A stretch of 64,000 nucleotides of DNA, from positions 115,052-179,051 of the forward strand of contig CANJWZ010000002.1 of NCBI GenBank assembly GCA_947478725.1, given 5' to 3'. Position 1 is the first letter of the stretch. Each line of letters opens with the position of its first letter. Under the pieces are notes generated by a model. That model saw nothing but the letters and a program-made list of their open reading frames with translations. It was not told the origin of the DNA and made no database searches. Positions 1-9,878 of the stretch are shown here, one piece after another. This stretch comes from Comamonadaceae bacterium. GTDB taxonomy: Bacteria > Pseudomonadota > Gammaproteobacteria > Burkholderiales > Burkholderiaceae_C. Position numbers and translations under genes: made by a program.

Positions 1-14
1 GAAATTTCGGGATG

Positions 15-1082
15 TCATGGGGTGAGGGGGATTGAAGCAGGTAAAAACTGCTGAAGTTCAGGCGGCAACTCAGCCTGCAGATGCACCACTTTTCGCAGTT
101 TGGGGTGGTTGAATTTTAAACTCCAGGCGTGCAAAAACATGCGTTTGAGGCTGGGCGTCTGGGCATTTGGTTTTTGCAGTGCTTTGTTGAGCTCAAAGTC
201 GCCATATTTGTCGTCCCCCGCAATGGGGTGGCCTGCATCGGCCAGGTGAACCCGGATCTGGTGGGTGCGCCCGGTTTTGATGGTGACTTCCAGTAAGGTA
301 AACGCGCCATTGTCAAAAGTCGATTTGACCTTGACCAGCGTGATCGAACGCAGGCCGTCCGGGTGGTCGTTGGCAACGACCCTGACCCGCCTTTCACCGT
401 TGGGGGCTTCGTATTTATGCAGCGCCTTGTCAATCACCCGCTGATTGGCAGGCCAGGCACCTTTGACCAGCGCCAGATAGACCTTGTCGGTTTCGCGCTC
501 CCTGAATTGCTCTTGCAGCAGCTTTAAAGCCATACGCCGCTTGGCAATCAGCAAAACACCGCTGGTTTCGCGGTCCAGGCGATGCACCAGCTCTAAAAAA
601 TCGGCCTCGGGCCGCGCCATGCGCAGTTGCTCAATCGCGCCAAAACTCACCCCACTGCCGCCATGCACGGCCACGCCAGCGGGTTTGTCGATGGCCAGTA
701 CAAAGTCGTCCTCAAAGAGTATGGGAAATTCAGCCGCTGGGGCAAATCCGCCGACAGTGGACATGGCGCCGTGGCGCACCACTTCTTGCGCCGCTTGAAT
801 CGCAACGGCTTTTTGGTCGGCTCGCTCAGACGTGCGGACCGGCGGCAAACGCACAATGTCCCCCGTTTCCACCCGGGTATCGGCCTGCGCCCGGCCCTTG
901 TTGACGCGCACTTCGCCGCTTCGAATGATGCGGTAAACATGCGTTTTAGGCACGCCTTTGAGCTGCCGGATCAAAAAATTGTCCAACCGCTGCCCTGCAT
1001 AGTCTTCGTCCACGGTGACAAAAGTGGCCGCCGGATTTAAACTCGTCCCGCTGGCTGAAGCTGCCCCTATAATAGATTTCAC
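15..1082 (-). CDS. rluC: 23S rRNA pseudouridine synthase RluC
   Basis: RluA-family enzyme that isomerises uridines of 23S rRNA (positions 955/2504/2580 in E. coli) to pseudouridine. The 355-aa product has an N-terminal S4 RNA-binding domain (about residues 30-70, QRLDNFLIRQL onward) and a catalytic domain with the HRLDRETSG motif, whose Asp170 is the expected catalytic residue. Length fits the family. It is divergent from rne, the same arrangement as in E. coli, which supports RluC over other RluA paralogues. The ATG at 1082 is the only good start. A TATAAT box lies over the first codons on the opposite strand. Confidence 0.93.
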   Translation of the reverse strand: MKSIIGAASASGTSLNPAATFVTVDEDYAGQRLDNFLIRQLKGVPKTHVYRIIRSGEVRVNKGRAQADTRVETGDIVRLPPVRTSERADQKAVAIQAAQEVVRHGAMSTVGGFAPAAEFPILFEDDFVLAIDKPAGVAVHGGSGVSFGAIEQLRMARPEADFLELVHRLDRETSGVLLIAKRRMALKLLQEQFRERETDKVYLALVKGAWPANQRVIDKALHKYEAPNGERRVRVVANDHPDGLRSITLVKVKSTFDNGAFTLLEVTIKTGRTHQIRVHLADAGHPIAGDDKYGDFELNKALQKPNAQTPSLKRMFLHAWSLKFNHPKLRKVVHLQAELPPELQQFLPASIPLTP

Positions 1083-1662
1083 TGGCGTTGTGTTCGTTAA
1101 GTTGTTGATTTGCTTGGAGTTTAGTCCACGCCCATCAAACCAGCCTGAAAAGGTCCATGAGAAGCTTGATCACGCAGCACCAGAAGGTCGATGCAAACAC
1201 CTGTGACTCCGCCAAAGCGGGTTGACACCGGAAAACGAGTCGACGTTTTGCGAAACAAACTACGGAATACCCAAGCGGGTAGCTCTTGCATTCAGGGGCT
1301 GCCTGCGGATCTTGGTGAGATAAAAGCCTTTTTTGACCGATAGCACTTCAATGACAACGCTGTACAACCTGATCACCTTCTGCCTGCGGTGCTTTTTAGC
1401 CCCGTTTTTAGGCACGAATCAGCCTGCGGCCCTTGTTTCACGTGCGCAAGCAGCTACTAATACAGTAGCAAAGTTTGTTTCGTTCATTCGGACTCCTGCT
1501 CACCCCATCCACGCGCCTACGCTTCAAGCTCCTGCCTGACTGATTTTTCAGTCGTCCAGTTGGCTACAAAGCTCTCCGGCAATTCCCCACGTTCGCACAG
1601 CGTCTGCTTTGGCATCGTTGGCTCATTTTGAGCTGTTGAAATGATGATGAAAGAGTACGCAC
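1083..1662 (+). promoter_or_regulatory. Long rne leader / rluC-rne intergenic region
   Basis: 580 bases between the rluC start and the rne start hold no convincing gene. A TATAAT hexamer at 1068-1073 points toward rne but has no good -35 box, so it is only a candidate promoter. In E. coli, rne mRNA has a long structured 5' UTR (about 360 nt) through which RNase E autoregulates. A leader of similar or greater length here is compatible with that, but I see no sequence element I can match to the known hairpins. Confidence 0.35.
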
Positions 1663-4600
1663 ATGAAACGCATGCTGATCAATGCCACCCAGGCAGAAGA
1701 GCGCCGTTTGGCGATTGTTGACGGACAAAAACTCCTTGACTACGAAATTGAAATTGAAGGGCGCGAGCAGCGCAAAGGAAACATCTACAAAGCGGTGGTG
1801 ACCCGGGTTGAGCCATCGCTGGAAGCCTGTTTTGTGGATTACGGCGAAGACCGCCACGGCTTTTTGCCGTTCAAGGAAATCTCGCGCAACTACTTCGCAC
1901 CAGGCGTGTCGGTCAGCCAGGCGCGCATCAATGATGTGATCCGCGAGGGCCAGGAACTGATGGTTCAGGTCGAAAAAGAAGAGCGCGGCAACAAGGGCGC
2001 AGCCCTGACCACCTTTGTGTCACTGGCCGGCCGCTATGTGGTGCTGATGCCCAACAACCCGCGCGGTGGTGGCGTGAGCCGCCGTATCGAGGGCGAAGAC
2101 CGGGCCGAGCTGAAAGAAAACATGGACCAGCTGGAGTACCCGCAGGGCTCCAGCATCATTGCCCGTACCGCCGGCATTGGCCGCAGCGCGCCAGAACTGC
2201 AGTGGGACCTGAACTACCTGATCAAGCTCTGGACCGCCATTGAAGGCGCGGGCAAGGGCGGCAAGGGCGCTTTCCTGATTTATCAGGAATCCAGCCTGGT
2301 CATCCGTGCGATTCGCGATTACTTCAACAGCGACATCGGCGACATCTTGTTTGACACCGACGACGTGTACGAGCAGGCCAAACAGTTCATGGCGCATGTG
2401 ATGCCCGAGCATGAGCACCGCGTCAAGCGCTACCGCGACGACGCACCGCTGTTCAGCCGTTTCCAGATCGAGCACCAGATCGAGTCGGCCTATGCCCGCA
2501 CCGTGCAGTTGCCGTCTGGCGGCGCCATCGTGATTGACCAGACCGAGGCGCTGGTCAGCGTCGACGTCAACTCGGCGCGCGCCATCAAGGGCGGCGACAT
2601 TGAGGAAACCGCCACCCGCACCAACCTGGAAGCCGCTGACGAAGTGGCCCGCCAGATGCGTCTGCGTGACCTGGGCGGCCTGGTGGTGATTGACTTTATT
2701 GACATGGAAGAGTCACGCAACCGCCGCGATGTTGAAAACCGCCTGCGCGATGCATTGCGCCAAGACCGCGCCAGAGTCCAGTTTGGCACCATCAGCAAGT
2801 TTGGCCTGATGGAGATGAGCCGCCAGCGCCTGCGTCCTACGCTGAGCGAAGGCGCGTCCATCCCCTGCCCGCGTTGCGGTGGCTCTGGCCATATCCGCGA
2901 CACCGAAAGCTCGGCCTTGCAGATCTTGCGGATCATTCAGGAAGAGTCCCTCAAAGACAGCACCGCATCGGTGTTATGCCAGGTGCCGGTGGATGTCGCG
3001 TCGTTCTTGCTGAATGAAAAACGCTCAGAAATCAGCAAAATCGAAATGAAGCAGCGCATCAACGTGCTGCTGGTGCCAAACAAAACGCTGGAAACACCGA
3101 ACTACCGGCTGGAACGCCTGAAGCACGACGACCCGCGCCTGGACAACATCGAAGCCAGCTACAAGATGGCCGAAGAAATGGAAGACCCGACGCTGGTCAC
3201 GCGTCGCAGCCAGGAAAAGCACAACAAGCAAGAGCCTGTGATCAAGGGCGTGTTGCCAGATGCCCACGAACCCCTGGCCCCTGCCGCCCCTGTGAAGGCT
3301 GAAGCCAAACCTGACGTGGCCGCCGCCAAGGCAGCACCCGCTGCAACACCTGCACAAGCTGCAGCGCCAGCGGAAAAGGGATTTTTTGGCTGGCTCAAAG
3401 CTTTGTTTGGCGGCGCTGATGTGCCCGCCAAACCGATCGCAGCACCGGCCGGTGATCTGAAGAAAGATGACCGTGAAGGCGATGCTCGCCGTGACGCTGC
3501 CCGGGATGGCCGCAGCGAACGCGGCGGCCGTGATGGCCGCCGTGGCGGCCGCGCCAGAGGCGAGCGCAGTGATCGTTCGGAAGGTCGCACAGAGGGCCGA
3601 AGCAACGAGCGCCGTGAACGTGGTCCTGATCAACGAGGCGCTGAGCCGCGCGGCGAACAGCGCAATGATCAACGAGGCGAACAACGTGCTGAAGGCCAGG
3701 AGACGCGTGAGCCGCGCCCACCGCGCGAGCCGCGTGAACCGCGCGAAGGCGGTCGCCAGGAGCGTCCACGCCGTGAACGCGGTGAGCGAAGCAACGAGCC
3801 GCGCCCATCTGTTGATGCCACCGAGCAAGACATCGCACTGGCCAACAAGGCCGCCATGGCTGCAGCCATGGGTGGCGGGGCAGCAGACGCGGGTCAGGAA
3901 GCGCCGCGCCGTGAGCGTGGCGATCGCGGTCGCCGCAATGACCGCCGTGGTGAGCCACGCGCAGAGTCACGCACCGACTCACAAGATGCGCCGCGTGAAG
4001 ATCGTCAACTGTTCAGTGACGCGCCTGCTGAGCAAGCCGTCAGCATGGACATCCATGCTCCTGCTGAAGGCGGCACAACCGGCGATCAGGCCAATCCACA
4101 ACGTGCGCCGCGTGAGCCACGCGAGCGCCGCAGCCGTGACCGTTACGGCCGCGATCGCCGCGAGCGCGCTGAAGGTTCTGAGCGCAGTGAAACCGGCGCT
4201 GAGGCCGCTGCCTTGACTGAAAACCAGGCATCAAATGAGGCTGCAGACCAGCAAAGGCTTGCGCCAGTAGCTCCTGAATTTATAGCGTCTACAGCGCCAG
4301 TTGGCTCGGCTGTTGTCACCGCTGATGTCGCTCTGCCTGCAGTGCCAGCACACACCCCCCAAAGCACGCCCGCGCCCTCGCCTTCGCCAGCCCTTGCATC
4401 GGCTGCCAGCGGCCTGCCCAAGGTTCAGGCTTACGACTTGCCCTTGCAAGACCTGGTTCAGGTCGCACAGGGCTCCGGTCTTCAGTGGATCAACTCGGAT
4501 GCGGGCAAGATAGCAGAGGCACAGGCCGCCATTGCTGCTGAGGCCAAACCGGCACATGTGCCTCGCGTACGAGCACCCGCCGTGGTGCCCAATGAGGGTC

Positions 4601-4671
4601 CGCTGGTGCTGGTTGAAACACGCCGCGACTTGCGTGAGGTGGAACTGCCCTTTGACAAGCCGGCTGCCTGA
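1663..4671 (+). CDS. rne: Ribonuclease E
   Basis: Endoribonuclease that starts mRNA decay and processes rRNA and tRNA, and scaffolds the degradosome at the membrane. 1002 aa. The N-terminal half has the S1 RNA-binding domain (about 38-120), the DNase I-like catalytic subdomain with Asp301 (VSVDVNS) and Asp344 (VVIDFIDM), and the Zn-link CPRCGGSG (Cys402, Cys405), all matching E. coli spacing. The C-terminal 450 residues are low-complexity and rich in Arg, Glu, Gly and Ala, as in the disordered RNA-binding scaffold region. The length and long tail indicate RNase E rather than RNase G. A strong terminator follows. Confidence 0.97.
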   Translation: MKRMLINATQAEERRLAIVDGQKLLDYEIEIEGREQRKGNIYKAVVTRVEPSLEACFVDYGEDRHGFLPFKEISRNYFAPGVSVSQARINDVIREGQELMVQVEKEERGNKGAALTTFVSLAGRYVVLMPNNPRGGGVSRRIEGEDRAELKENMDQLEYPQGSSIIARTAGIGRSAPELQWDLNYLIKLWTAIEGAGKGGKGAFLIYQESSLVIRAIRDYFNSDIGDILFDTDDVYEQAKQFMAHVMPEHEHRVKRYRDDAPLFSRFQIEHQIESAYARTVQLPSGGAIVIDQTEALVSVDVNSARAIKGGDIEETATRTNLEAADEVARQMRLRDLGGLVVIDFIDMEESRNRRDVENRLRDALRQDRARVQFGTISKFGLMEMSRQRLRPTLSEGASIPCPRCGGSGHIRDTESSALQILRIIQEESLKDSTASVLCQVPVDVASFLLNEKRSEISKIEMKQRINVLLVPNKTLETPNYRLERLKHDDPRLDNIEASYKMAEEMEDPTLVTRRSQEKHNKQEPVIKGVLPDAHEPLAPAAPVKAEAKPDVAAAKAAPAATPAQAAAPAEKGFFGWLKALFGGADVPAKPIAAPAGDLKKDDREGDARRDAARDGRSERGGRDGRRGGRARGERSDRSEGRTEGRSNERRERGPDQRGAEPRGEQRNDQRGEQRAEGQETREPRPPREPREPREGGRQERPRRERGERSNEPRPSVDATEQDIALANKAAMAAAMGGGAADAGQEAPRRERGDRGRRNDRRGEPRAESRTDSQDAPREDRQLFSDAPAEQAVSMDIHAPAEGGTTGDQANPQRAPREPRERRSRDRYGRDRRERAEGSERSETGAEAAALTENQASNEAADQQRLAPVAPEFIASTAPVGSAVVTADVALPAVPAHTPQSTPAPSPSPALASAASGLPKVQAYDLPLQDLVQVAQGSGLQWINSDAGKIAEAQAAIAAEAKPAHVPRVRAPAVVPNEGPLVLVETRRDLREVELPFDKPAA

Positions 4672-4687
4672 TCAGTAGCACCCCCAT

Positions 4688-4724
4688 AAAAGCCCGTCCG
4701 GCAACTGTCGTGACGGGCTTTTTT
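4688..4724. terminator. Terminator after rne (bidirectional)
   Basis: Inverted repeat AAAAGCCCGTC / GACGGGCTTTT with a 13-nt loop followed by a T run. The A run on the other side lets it also terminate the convergent hem operon. Confidence 0.9.
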
Positions 4725-4824
4725 GTGGTCCAGAAACGCAGTCGCCTGAAGGTCAAATCGGCATGGTCGTCGCTTGCAGCGTGAGGGCTACAGGACAGCA
4801 AAAGCCATCGTTTTCAGCAGACTG

Positions 4825-6114
4825 CTAGCGCAGCGCTGCCTGCTTGTAAGCTTCGGCGGCAGCAGCAGCATCACCACGCTGCTCAGCCAGTACAGCCAAA
4901 GCGCGCCAAGCGCTGCGGTGAAGGTCAGCGTCCTGCAAGCCAAGCACCGCCAGCGACAGCCACTGGCGCGCCTTGCCCCAAAGCTGGCGGCTCAATGCCG
5001 CCATACCAGCAAGATACTGCACATTGGCGTCACGCGGGCGGGCGCCCTGCGCGGCTTCAATCCGGGCCAGCCAGGCGGCGTCAAGCGAATCTAGGCCCGG
5101 CTCCAGCACGCCAATCAGCTTGATGCGCAAGCTATCGCTCAACACGGACCCTGTTTGCATGGCTTCCTCCCAGACCAGCAGCAACCAGCTGCGTGCCAGC
5201 GCTGCGTCGCCATCCAGCGCCATCAGGCGCGCAGCGGCGTGCACCACCAGTTCAGGCATCGCGCGCTCGCTGTCGTCAAGCGCTGCCCAGGCCAGTTCAA
5301 GCTGGGCCGGGTCATGCGCATCGCTGAGCAGTTCCAGCCCCAGGCTACGCACAATGCTTTGCGCTGCCGCCGACGAGAACGCCCGGTGCTTGGCCAGCAG
5401 GCGCGCGGTTTCCAGCGCCTGCGCAGTTTGCCGGAGTTGCCGGGTGGTGCGCAACTTCAAGCGCAAAGCCAGTGTGCGCCTGCTGGCGCCTTGGGGCAGC
5501 TGCGCCAGCGCGTCGAGTGCAGACCGGGGGTCGTTGTCGTCGAGCGCCCAGCGGGCCGCCCGCAATTGCACACCTTCGCGCACTTCCTGAGCATGGCGCG
5601 GGGCCGAGCTTTGCAAGGCCGATTGCAAATGCTGGTCGCGCTGCGCCTTGTTTTGCAGCGCCTGGGCGCTTTCAGCCACCAGCAGGTGCGCCAGTGATTT
5701 CAACTGGCTGGCCCGGCTGGCGCTGTAGCCGGGCACTTGACCGGTTTCTTGAGCCAGTTGGGACAGGCTTTTTTCTTGTGCGATGGCATTTTGTGCTGAT
5801 TTGGTTGCCCGAATGTAGCGCCCCGCCAACTGGTGCGCCAGCCCATCCATCAGCGCGCCGTACATGGCACGCTCTTTTTGCTGGGCGCGCCAGGCTCTGG
5901 CCTGACTGGGCAGCGTGGCAACAGCCGACAGCGCGCGCAGCGCCAGATAAAGAACCACAAAAAAACCGGCTAGCAAAAATATTGCCAGGTTGAAGGACAC
6001 ATCGAGCCGATGGGGCGGCCAGAAAATACTCACCACGGCCTGGTTGTTGCCGGCAAACAAAGCGGTCGCAACCGCAATCACAAAGAGGGCCAGAAGCCAG
6101 AAAGCAGCGCGCAT
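4825..6114 (-). CDS. hemY: HemY, heme-biosynthesis-associated TPR membrane protein
   Basis: Proteobacterial HemY, an inner-membrane protein with a periplasmic/TPR-like domain encoded in heme operons; its biochemical role is not settled and it is not the protoporphyrinogen oxidase of Gram-positives. 429 aa from the chosen start. It has two N-terminal hydrophobic segments (about residues 3-22 and 40-65) and then an Ala/Leu-rich helical repeat region. The ATG at 6114 (MRAAFWLLALF) is preferred because it begins right at the first membrane segment and lies 13 nt after hemX. An in-frame ATG at 6171 would overlap hemX. Last gene of hemC-hemD-hemX-hemY. Confidence 0.85.
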   Translation of the reverse strand: MRAAFWLLALFVIAVATALFAGNNQAVVSIFWPPHRLDVSFNLAIFLLAGFFVVLYLALRALSAVATLPSQARAWRAQQKERAMYGALMDGLAHQLAGRYIRATKSAQNAIAQEKSLSQLAQETGQVPGYSASRASQLKSLAHLLVAESAQALQNKAQRDQHLQSALQSSAPRHAQEVREGVQLRAARWALDDNDPRSALDALAQLPQGASRRTLALRLKLRTTRQLRQTAQALETARLLAKHRAFSSAAAQSIVRSLGLELLSDAHDPAQLELAWAALDDSERAMPELVVHAAARLMALDGDAALARSWLLLVWEEAMQTGSVLSDSLRIKLIGVLEPGLDSLDAAWLARIEAAQGARPRDANVQYLAGMAALSRQLWGKARQWLSLAVLGLQDADLHRSAWRALAVLAEQRGDAAAAAEAYKQAALR

Positions 6115-6127
6115 GTCAGGCCCCCTG

Positions 6128-7237
6128 TTAGCGGCCAGCCGCCGCTGTCGCCAGTGCTGCCATGGTGTCATCCAGGCGCGGCAGCTCGCTGGTTTTCAGC
6201 TGGCTCTGAACTTGCTGAAGCAGTTGCACCGCGGCCTGGGTTTTGCGCGATGCCGGATCAAAATACTTGCCCAGCCAGGTGCCGGCGTTGGCCAGGTCTG
6301 CGCGCGCTGCGTCGGTCTGCCGGGCCAGCAAACCCAAACGCGCGTTCAGCAGGCGCAGCTTGAGGTTTTCACGCAAGAAAAACGACTGCTCTGGGGATAT
6401 CAGGGCCGCCTCGGGCTGCTCAATGCGGCTGACGCGGAGCAGCTTGCGGCTTTCTTCTTGCAGGGCATTGAGAGCACTGCGTGCCGCAGTTTTGACATAT
6501 TGCATATCAAACCAGCCCCACCATGTCAGGCTGCCTTGACCCTCGGGTGGTTTGACAGGCACTTGCGCAGACCGGGCTGCTGCAGTCCCAGACGCGGCAT
6601 TGGGAACGCCGTTGGCCACCGGCAGTTCATCGGCCATCCGGCTCAGCTCGTCAATCTTGATCATCAGCGCGGGGACATCGGTCAGACTGGCGGCCTTGAT
6701 ACGGTCGGCATCTTTGGCAATGGCGCGCATCAAAGGGCTCAAGCGCGGTTGCGCGGCACGTTGCAAACGCTGCTGGGCCGAAGCCAGCGCAGCCAGCAGC
6801 GGCACCGGGCTACCTGTTAACTGGGCTTGCTGCTGGGCCAGCCGCAAGGCTGACTCAATATCGACCACCAGATTTTCATCGCGCGAGCGTGACAAACTTT
6901 GCATCAGCTCTTCCAGCTGCGTGCGCTGCAAACTCACTTCACTGATACGGTTTTCCTGCAAGGTCAGGCGGGCGGCCAGGTCGCGCGTGCTGTCTTGTGC
7001 CGCCTTGGCCAAGGTGCGGGCTTCAATCGCTTGCGCGCCCGCATCGAGGCTGCGCCTGGCCAGCTCTTCCTGAATGTTGGCCAACTTTTGCCACAGCAAA
7101 CCGCTGACCAGCAAGGCTGCTGCGCCCAAGGCCAGTACCGCATAAGCCAGCTTTTTAGGCACTGTAAACCGGGTCGCTTGCGTTGCGGGTTCGGCCTGCG
7201 TCAGTGTTGCTGATTTTTCTGTGGGGTGATCACTCAT
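6128..7237 (-). CDS. hemX: HemX-like membrane protein (uroporphyrinogen-III C-methyltransferase-annotated family)
   Basis: 369-aa protein of the proteobacterial HemX family, often labelled uroporphyrinogen-III C-methyltransferase, although no SAM-binding methyltransferase motif is visible. A short cytoplasmic tail is followed by one transmembrane segment (about residues 29-50, LAYAVLALGAAALLVSGLL) and a long Gln/Ala/Leu-rich coiled-coil periplasmic part. The start overlaps the hemD stop in an ATGA, which indicates translational coupling. Position between hemD and hemY is typical. Function in heme synthesis or assembly is inferred from context. Confidence 0.85.
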   Translation of the reverse strand: MSDHPTEKSATLTQAEPATQATRFTVPKKLAYAVLALGAAALLVSGLLWQKLANIQEELARRSLDAGAQAIEARTLAKAAQDSTRDLAARLTLQENRISEVSLQRTQLEELMQSLSRSRDENLVVDIESALRLAQQQAQLTGSPVPLLAALASAQQRLQRAAQPRLSPLMRAIAKDADRIKAASLTDVPALMIKIDELSRMADELPVANGVPNAASGTAAARSAQVPVKPPEGQGSLTWWGWFDMQYVKTAARSALNALQEESRKLLRVSRIEQPEAALISPEQSFFLRENLKLRLLNARLGLLARQTDAARADLANAGTWLGKYFDPASRKTQAAVQLLQQVQSQLKTSELPRLDDTMAALATAAAGR

Positions 7238-8112
7238 GGTTGCGTCGATTCTATCGAGGCAAGCGCCTGCACAATATCAGGCAAAGCCGGGCGTGACAGC
7301 TGCACAACACCCCAGCCTGCCTGAAGGGCAGCCGCCTGAATGCGGGGATGGGTCGCGATGGCCCGTGCGTTTTGCCAATTGACGTCCGTCAGGCCAGCTT
7401 GCTGCGTCAGGTTGGCCACTGCTTCAGAACTGCTGAACAGCCAGACTGAGCGGTCCTGGCTGGCGGCCGTGGCCACTTCCATCTGCACGCGGGTCAGTTG
7501 CGGCGCACGGCGCTCATAGCTGCTGACCAAATCGACCGTGCTGCCGGCAGCGCGCCACTGCTGCGCCAGCCAGTCGCGGCCCGTGCCGCCCCCCCCTTCA
7601 GACGCTTCGCCCTTGCCGCGCACGATCAATACCCGGGCACCCTGCCAGTCGCGCTGGCCGACCACCTGCCACAGGCTTTCAGAATCAAACTGCGCTGCGT
7701 CTGGTGCGGGCGCGTCGATCTGGTTCGCGGGCACACCTGCGGCCCGCAACGCAGCAGCTGTGCCGGGGCCAGGCGCCAGAAAACGCATATGGGAAGGAAG
7801 CTGTGGTGCTGTTTTATAAACAGCTGCTTGCGCGCCTGTTGATGGATCAAAAGCCGTTTTTGAAACTTGAAAGGGGGCGAAAAAGTGCTCAACGGCGTTG
7901 CCACTGACAAACATGCAGGCCCTCAAGTCGTTCAGGGTGTTCCAGGCCTGCTGTAACGCGGCACGGTCTGCCGGGTGTGAGACCGCCGCAATCTCAATGA
8001 GCGGCAAGGCCTGCGCCTCGAACCCGCTTTGCTGCAGCCGGGAAACCCAAACCTGTGCATCCTGCGCAGGCCGCGTGACGATGACTCTGCTCACGCGTCC
8101 CGACGTGGCCAT
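7234..8112 (-). CDS. hemD: Uroporphyrinogen-III synthase
   Basis: Cyclises hydroxymethylbilane with inversion of ring D to give uroporphyrinogen III, the common precursor of heme, siroheme and cobalamin. 292 aa, two-lobe HemD fold expected. It begins with the family's VIVTRPAQDAQVWVSRLQQ segment and has the C-terminal lobe signature VWLFSSSEAVANL followed by ATHPRIQAAALQAGW. The start codon overlaps the hemC stop (TGATG) and the stop overlaps the hemX start, so the three are tightly coupled. Sequence of this family is poorly conserved, but context settles it. Confidence 0.93.
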   Translation of the reverse strand: MATSGRVSRVIVTRPAQDAQVWVSRLQQSGFEAQALPLIEIAAVSHPADRAALQQAWNTLNDLRACMFVSGNAVEHFFAPFQVSKTAFDPSTGAQAAVYKTAPQLPSHMRFLAPGPGTAAALRAAGVPANQIDAPAPDAAQFDSESLWQVVGQRDWQGARVLIVRGKGEASEGGGGTGRDWLAQQWRAAGSTVDLVSSYERRAPQLTRVQMEVATAASQDRSVWLFSSSEAVANLTQQAGLTDVNWQNARAIATHPRIQAAALQAGWGVVQLSRPALPDIVQALASIESTQP

Positions 8113-9113
8113 CAGGTCGCCAGGTTAGCCGCCCACACCGCCCCACCCGCCCGAAGTTGCGCGGCCACCGCCTCACCCAGCGCTTCGGCCTCGTCAAAGG
8201 TGTTCACCACCGCCGTCTTTTGCGCATGGACCAATGGCGTGATGACCCCCAGCTCAATACTGGCAGGGTCACCCCAGGCCGCTTGTAGCAGCATGCCCTG
8301 GTCCCCGCCAGACGCTGGCCCACGGGTGAAAGCCGCCAGCGGCATCGAGCAGCTGCCGCCCATGGCGCGCGATACCGTGCGCTCAGCTGTCACGGCCAGC
8401 CATGTCGGCATGTCGGCCAGGGTTTTCAAGCCTTCCAGCAAGTCCGCCCGGTCAGCACACACCTCAATGCCCAAAGCGCCCTGGCCTGCGGCGGGCAGCA
8501 TGTCGGTCGTTGCAAAGCTGGCCCGAATGCGCTCAGGCATTTCAAGCCGCTTCAAACCCGCTGCCGCCAGCACAATCGCGTCGTAGTGGCCTTCGTCGAG
8601 CTTGCGCAGGCGGGTGTCCAGATTGCCGCGCAGCGGTTCTATTTTGAGGTCGGGTCGCAGGCTTTTCAACAACACCAGGCGGCGCAAACTGGACGTTCCA
8701 ACGACGGCACCCAGCGGTAAATCGCTAAGAGCTGCGTAGGTGTTCGACACAAAGGCATCATGCGGGTCTTCGCGCGTCATCACGCAGGCCAGGGCAAAGC
8801 CTTCTGGCAAGTCCATCGGCACGTCCTTGAGCGAATGCACGGCAATGTCGGCACGGCCTTCTTGCAGGGCAACTTCAAGCTCTTTGACAAACAGGCCCTT
8901 GCCGCCAACTTTGCTGAGCGACCGGTCCAAGATCTGGTCACCCATCGTCGTAATGCCCAGCAGCTCCACCTGCCAGCCAAGCTGCGTTTCAAGCAGCGCT
9001 TTGACATGCTCAGCCTGCCACAGCGCCAGCCGGCTTTCGCGGGTGGCGATGACCACTTTTTTCACTGTTTTTTTCGCCGCTGAAGGTGCTGCTGTGTCGT
9101 CCATCGCTTGCAT
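8112..9113 (-). CDS. hemC: Hydroxymethylbilane synthase (porphobilinogen deaminase)
   Basis: Polymerises four porphobilinogens into hydroxymethylbilane using a covalent dipyrromethane cofactor. Visible motifs are [18 protein letters not shown] near the N-terminus, [31 protein letters not shown], and [11 protein letters not shown] with the cofactor-binding Cys. The start at 9113 gives 333 aa and has GAGG 8 nt upstream. The longer in-frame starts (9140, 9221) lack a ribosome-binding site and would add an unconserved N-terminus. First gene of the hem operon. Confidence 0.95.
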   Translation of the reverse strand: MQAMDDTAAPSAAKKTVKKVVIATRESRLALWQAEHVKALLETQLGWQVELLGITTMGDQILDRSLSKVGGKGLFVKELEVALQEGRADIAVHSLKDVPMDLPEGFALACVMTREDPHDAFVSNTYAALSDLPLGAVVGTSSLRRLVLLKSLRPDLKIEPLRGNLDTRLRKLDEGHYDAIVLAAAGLKRLEMPERIRASFATTDMLPAAGQGALGIEVCADRADLLEGLKTLADMPTWLAVTAERTVSRAMGGSCSMPLAAFTRGPASGGDQGMLLQAAWGDPASIELGVITPLVHAQKTAVVNTFDEAEALGEAVAAQLRAGGAVWAANLAT

Positions 9114-9221
9114 GTCTGTCGCCTCGTACCTATTTGTCATCATGTAGGGAAAGGCGATGCTAGCACGCAAGCCAAGCTCAAAAAGGCTCAAAACCGCCTT
9201 CCACGCTCTGAAAAACACCAT

Positions 9222-9878
9222 TTTCAGACATAAAAAGTGTCTTCAGGCCAATAAATTTTTGGGTAATTTGCTCCTGAAAATATAGCATTTAGCATCACGC
9301 CAAGTGGCAGCCACCGGCTGCACCAAGCCCCAGTCCGACACCAAGAGCGGTGGTGTCCGATGTGCAAACCGAGCGTTGTTGCGTATGATGGATTCAAGGC
9401 TCAAGCGCGATCTCTGTTGCCGAAGGGGCCGGCGCGACGTTGCCGCCCTTGACTTATCCGGAGCAGACCATGACGACCTTGACAACCCCTGCGGTCTTCA
9501 TTGACCCCCGCACTGGCTTTGTGTCTAAAGACACCGCAGCCAGCACGCCAGTCGCGGCCCACTTTACGTGATCGAACCCTGCGTCAGGGTCAGCGACATC
9601 TAAGGCGCCGCCCCCTACTGCGGGCGTGGCGCTGGCCGTCGTTTGAAGTCACTTTGCCCCTGGTGGGGCGTGTCTTGACGGTGCGCTGGCAACGTAGGCA
9701 AGCCCAGCAAGAGTCGGGGCTAAAACCTGACCGCGTGCTAAAGCTGGCGAGGTGCGGCTGCTGAAAGAGCTGCCTGCACAGGCTTTGCTTGTGGTCTGGT
9801 CTGATCCTGAATAAATGGCATCAATCACTGCTTGCGGGTGGTTTTAAAACAGAGCCAAACCTGGTGTCCAATAGCGGC
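9222..9878. other. 650-bp region with no established gene
   Basis: Between hemC and the ABC ATPase I see only short reading frames with no recognisable domain. It contains the 33-codon ORF listed at 9470-9571, then a hairpin ACCCTG-CGT-CAGGGT just after its stop, and beyond that frames interrupted by stops. It may hold the hemC promoter and a decayed small gene. Confidence 0.4.
9470..9571 (+). CDS. Possible 33-aa small protein
   Basis: Short ORF starting MTTLTTPAVFIDPRTGFVSK with GGAG 6 nt before the ATG. The translation looks protein-like and is not a shadow of a larger gene, but I recognise no family. The sequence just after the stop is protein-like in other frames (for example LYVIEPCVRVSDI), so it could be the front of a frameshifted gene. 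Low confidence. Confidence 0.25.
   Translation: MTTLTTPAVFIDPRTGFVSKDTAASTPVAAHFT

Noticed and set aside
116..1040. Several ORFs of 90-140 codons on both strands over rluC
   Set aside because: They are out-of-frame shadows of rluC with no domain match.
3025..4234. Long Ala/Arg-rich frames opposite or shifted to the rne C-terminal region (for example 267 and 249 codons)
   Set aside because: They come from the low-complexity Arg/Glu/Gly codons of the RNase E tail, which keep other frames open.
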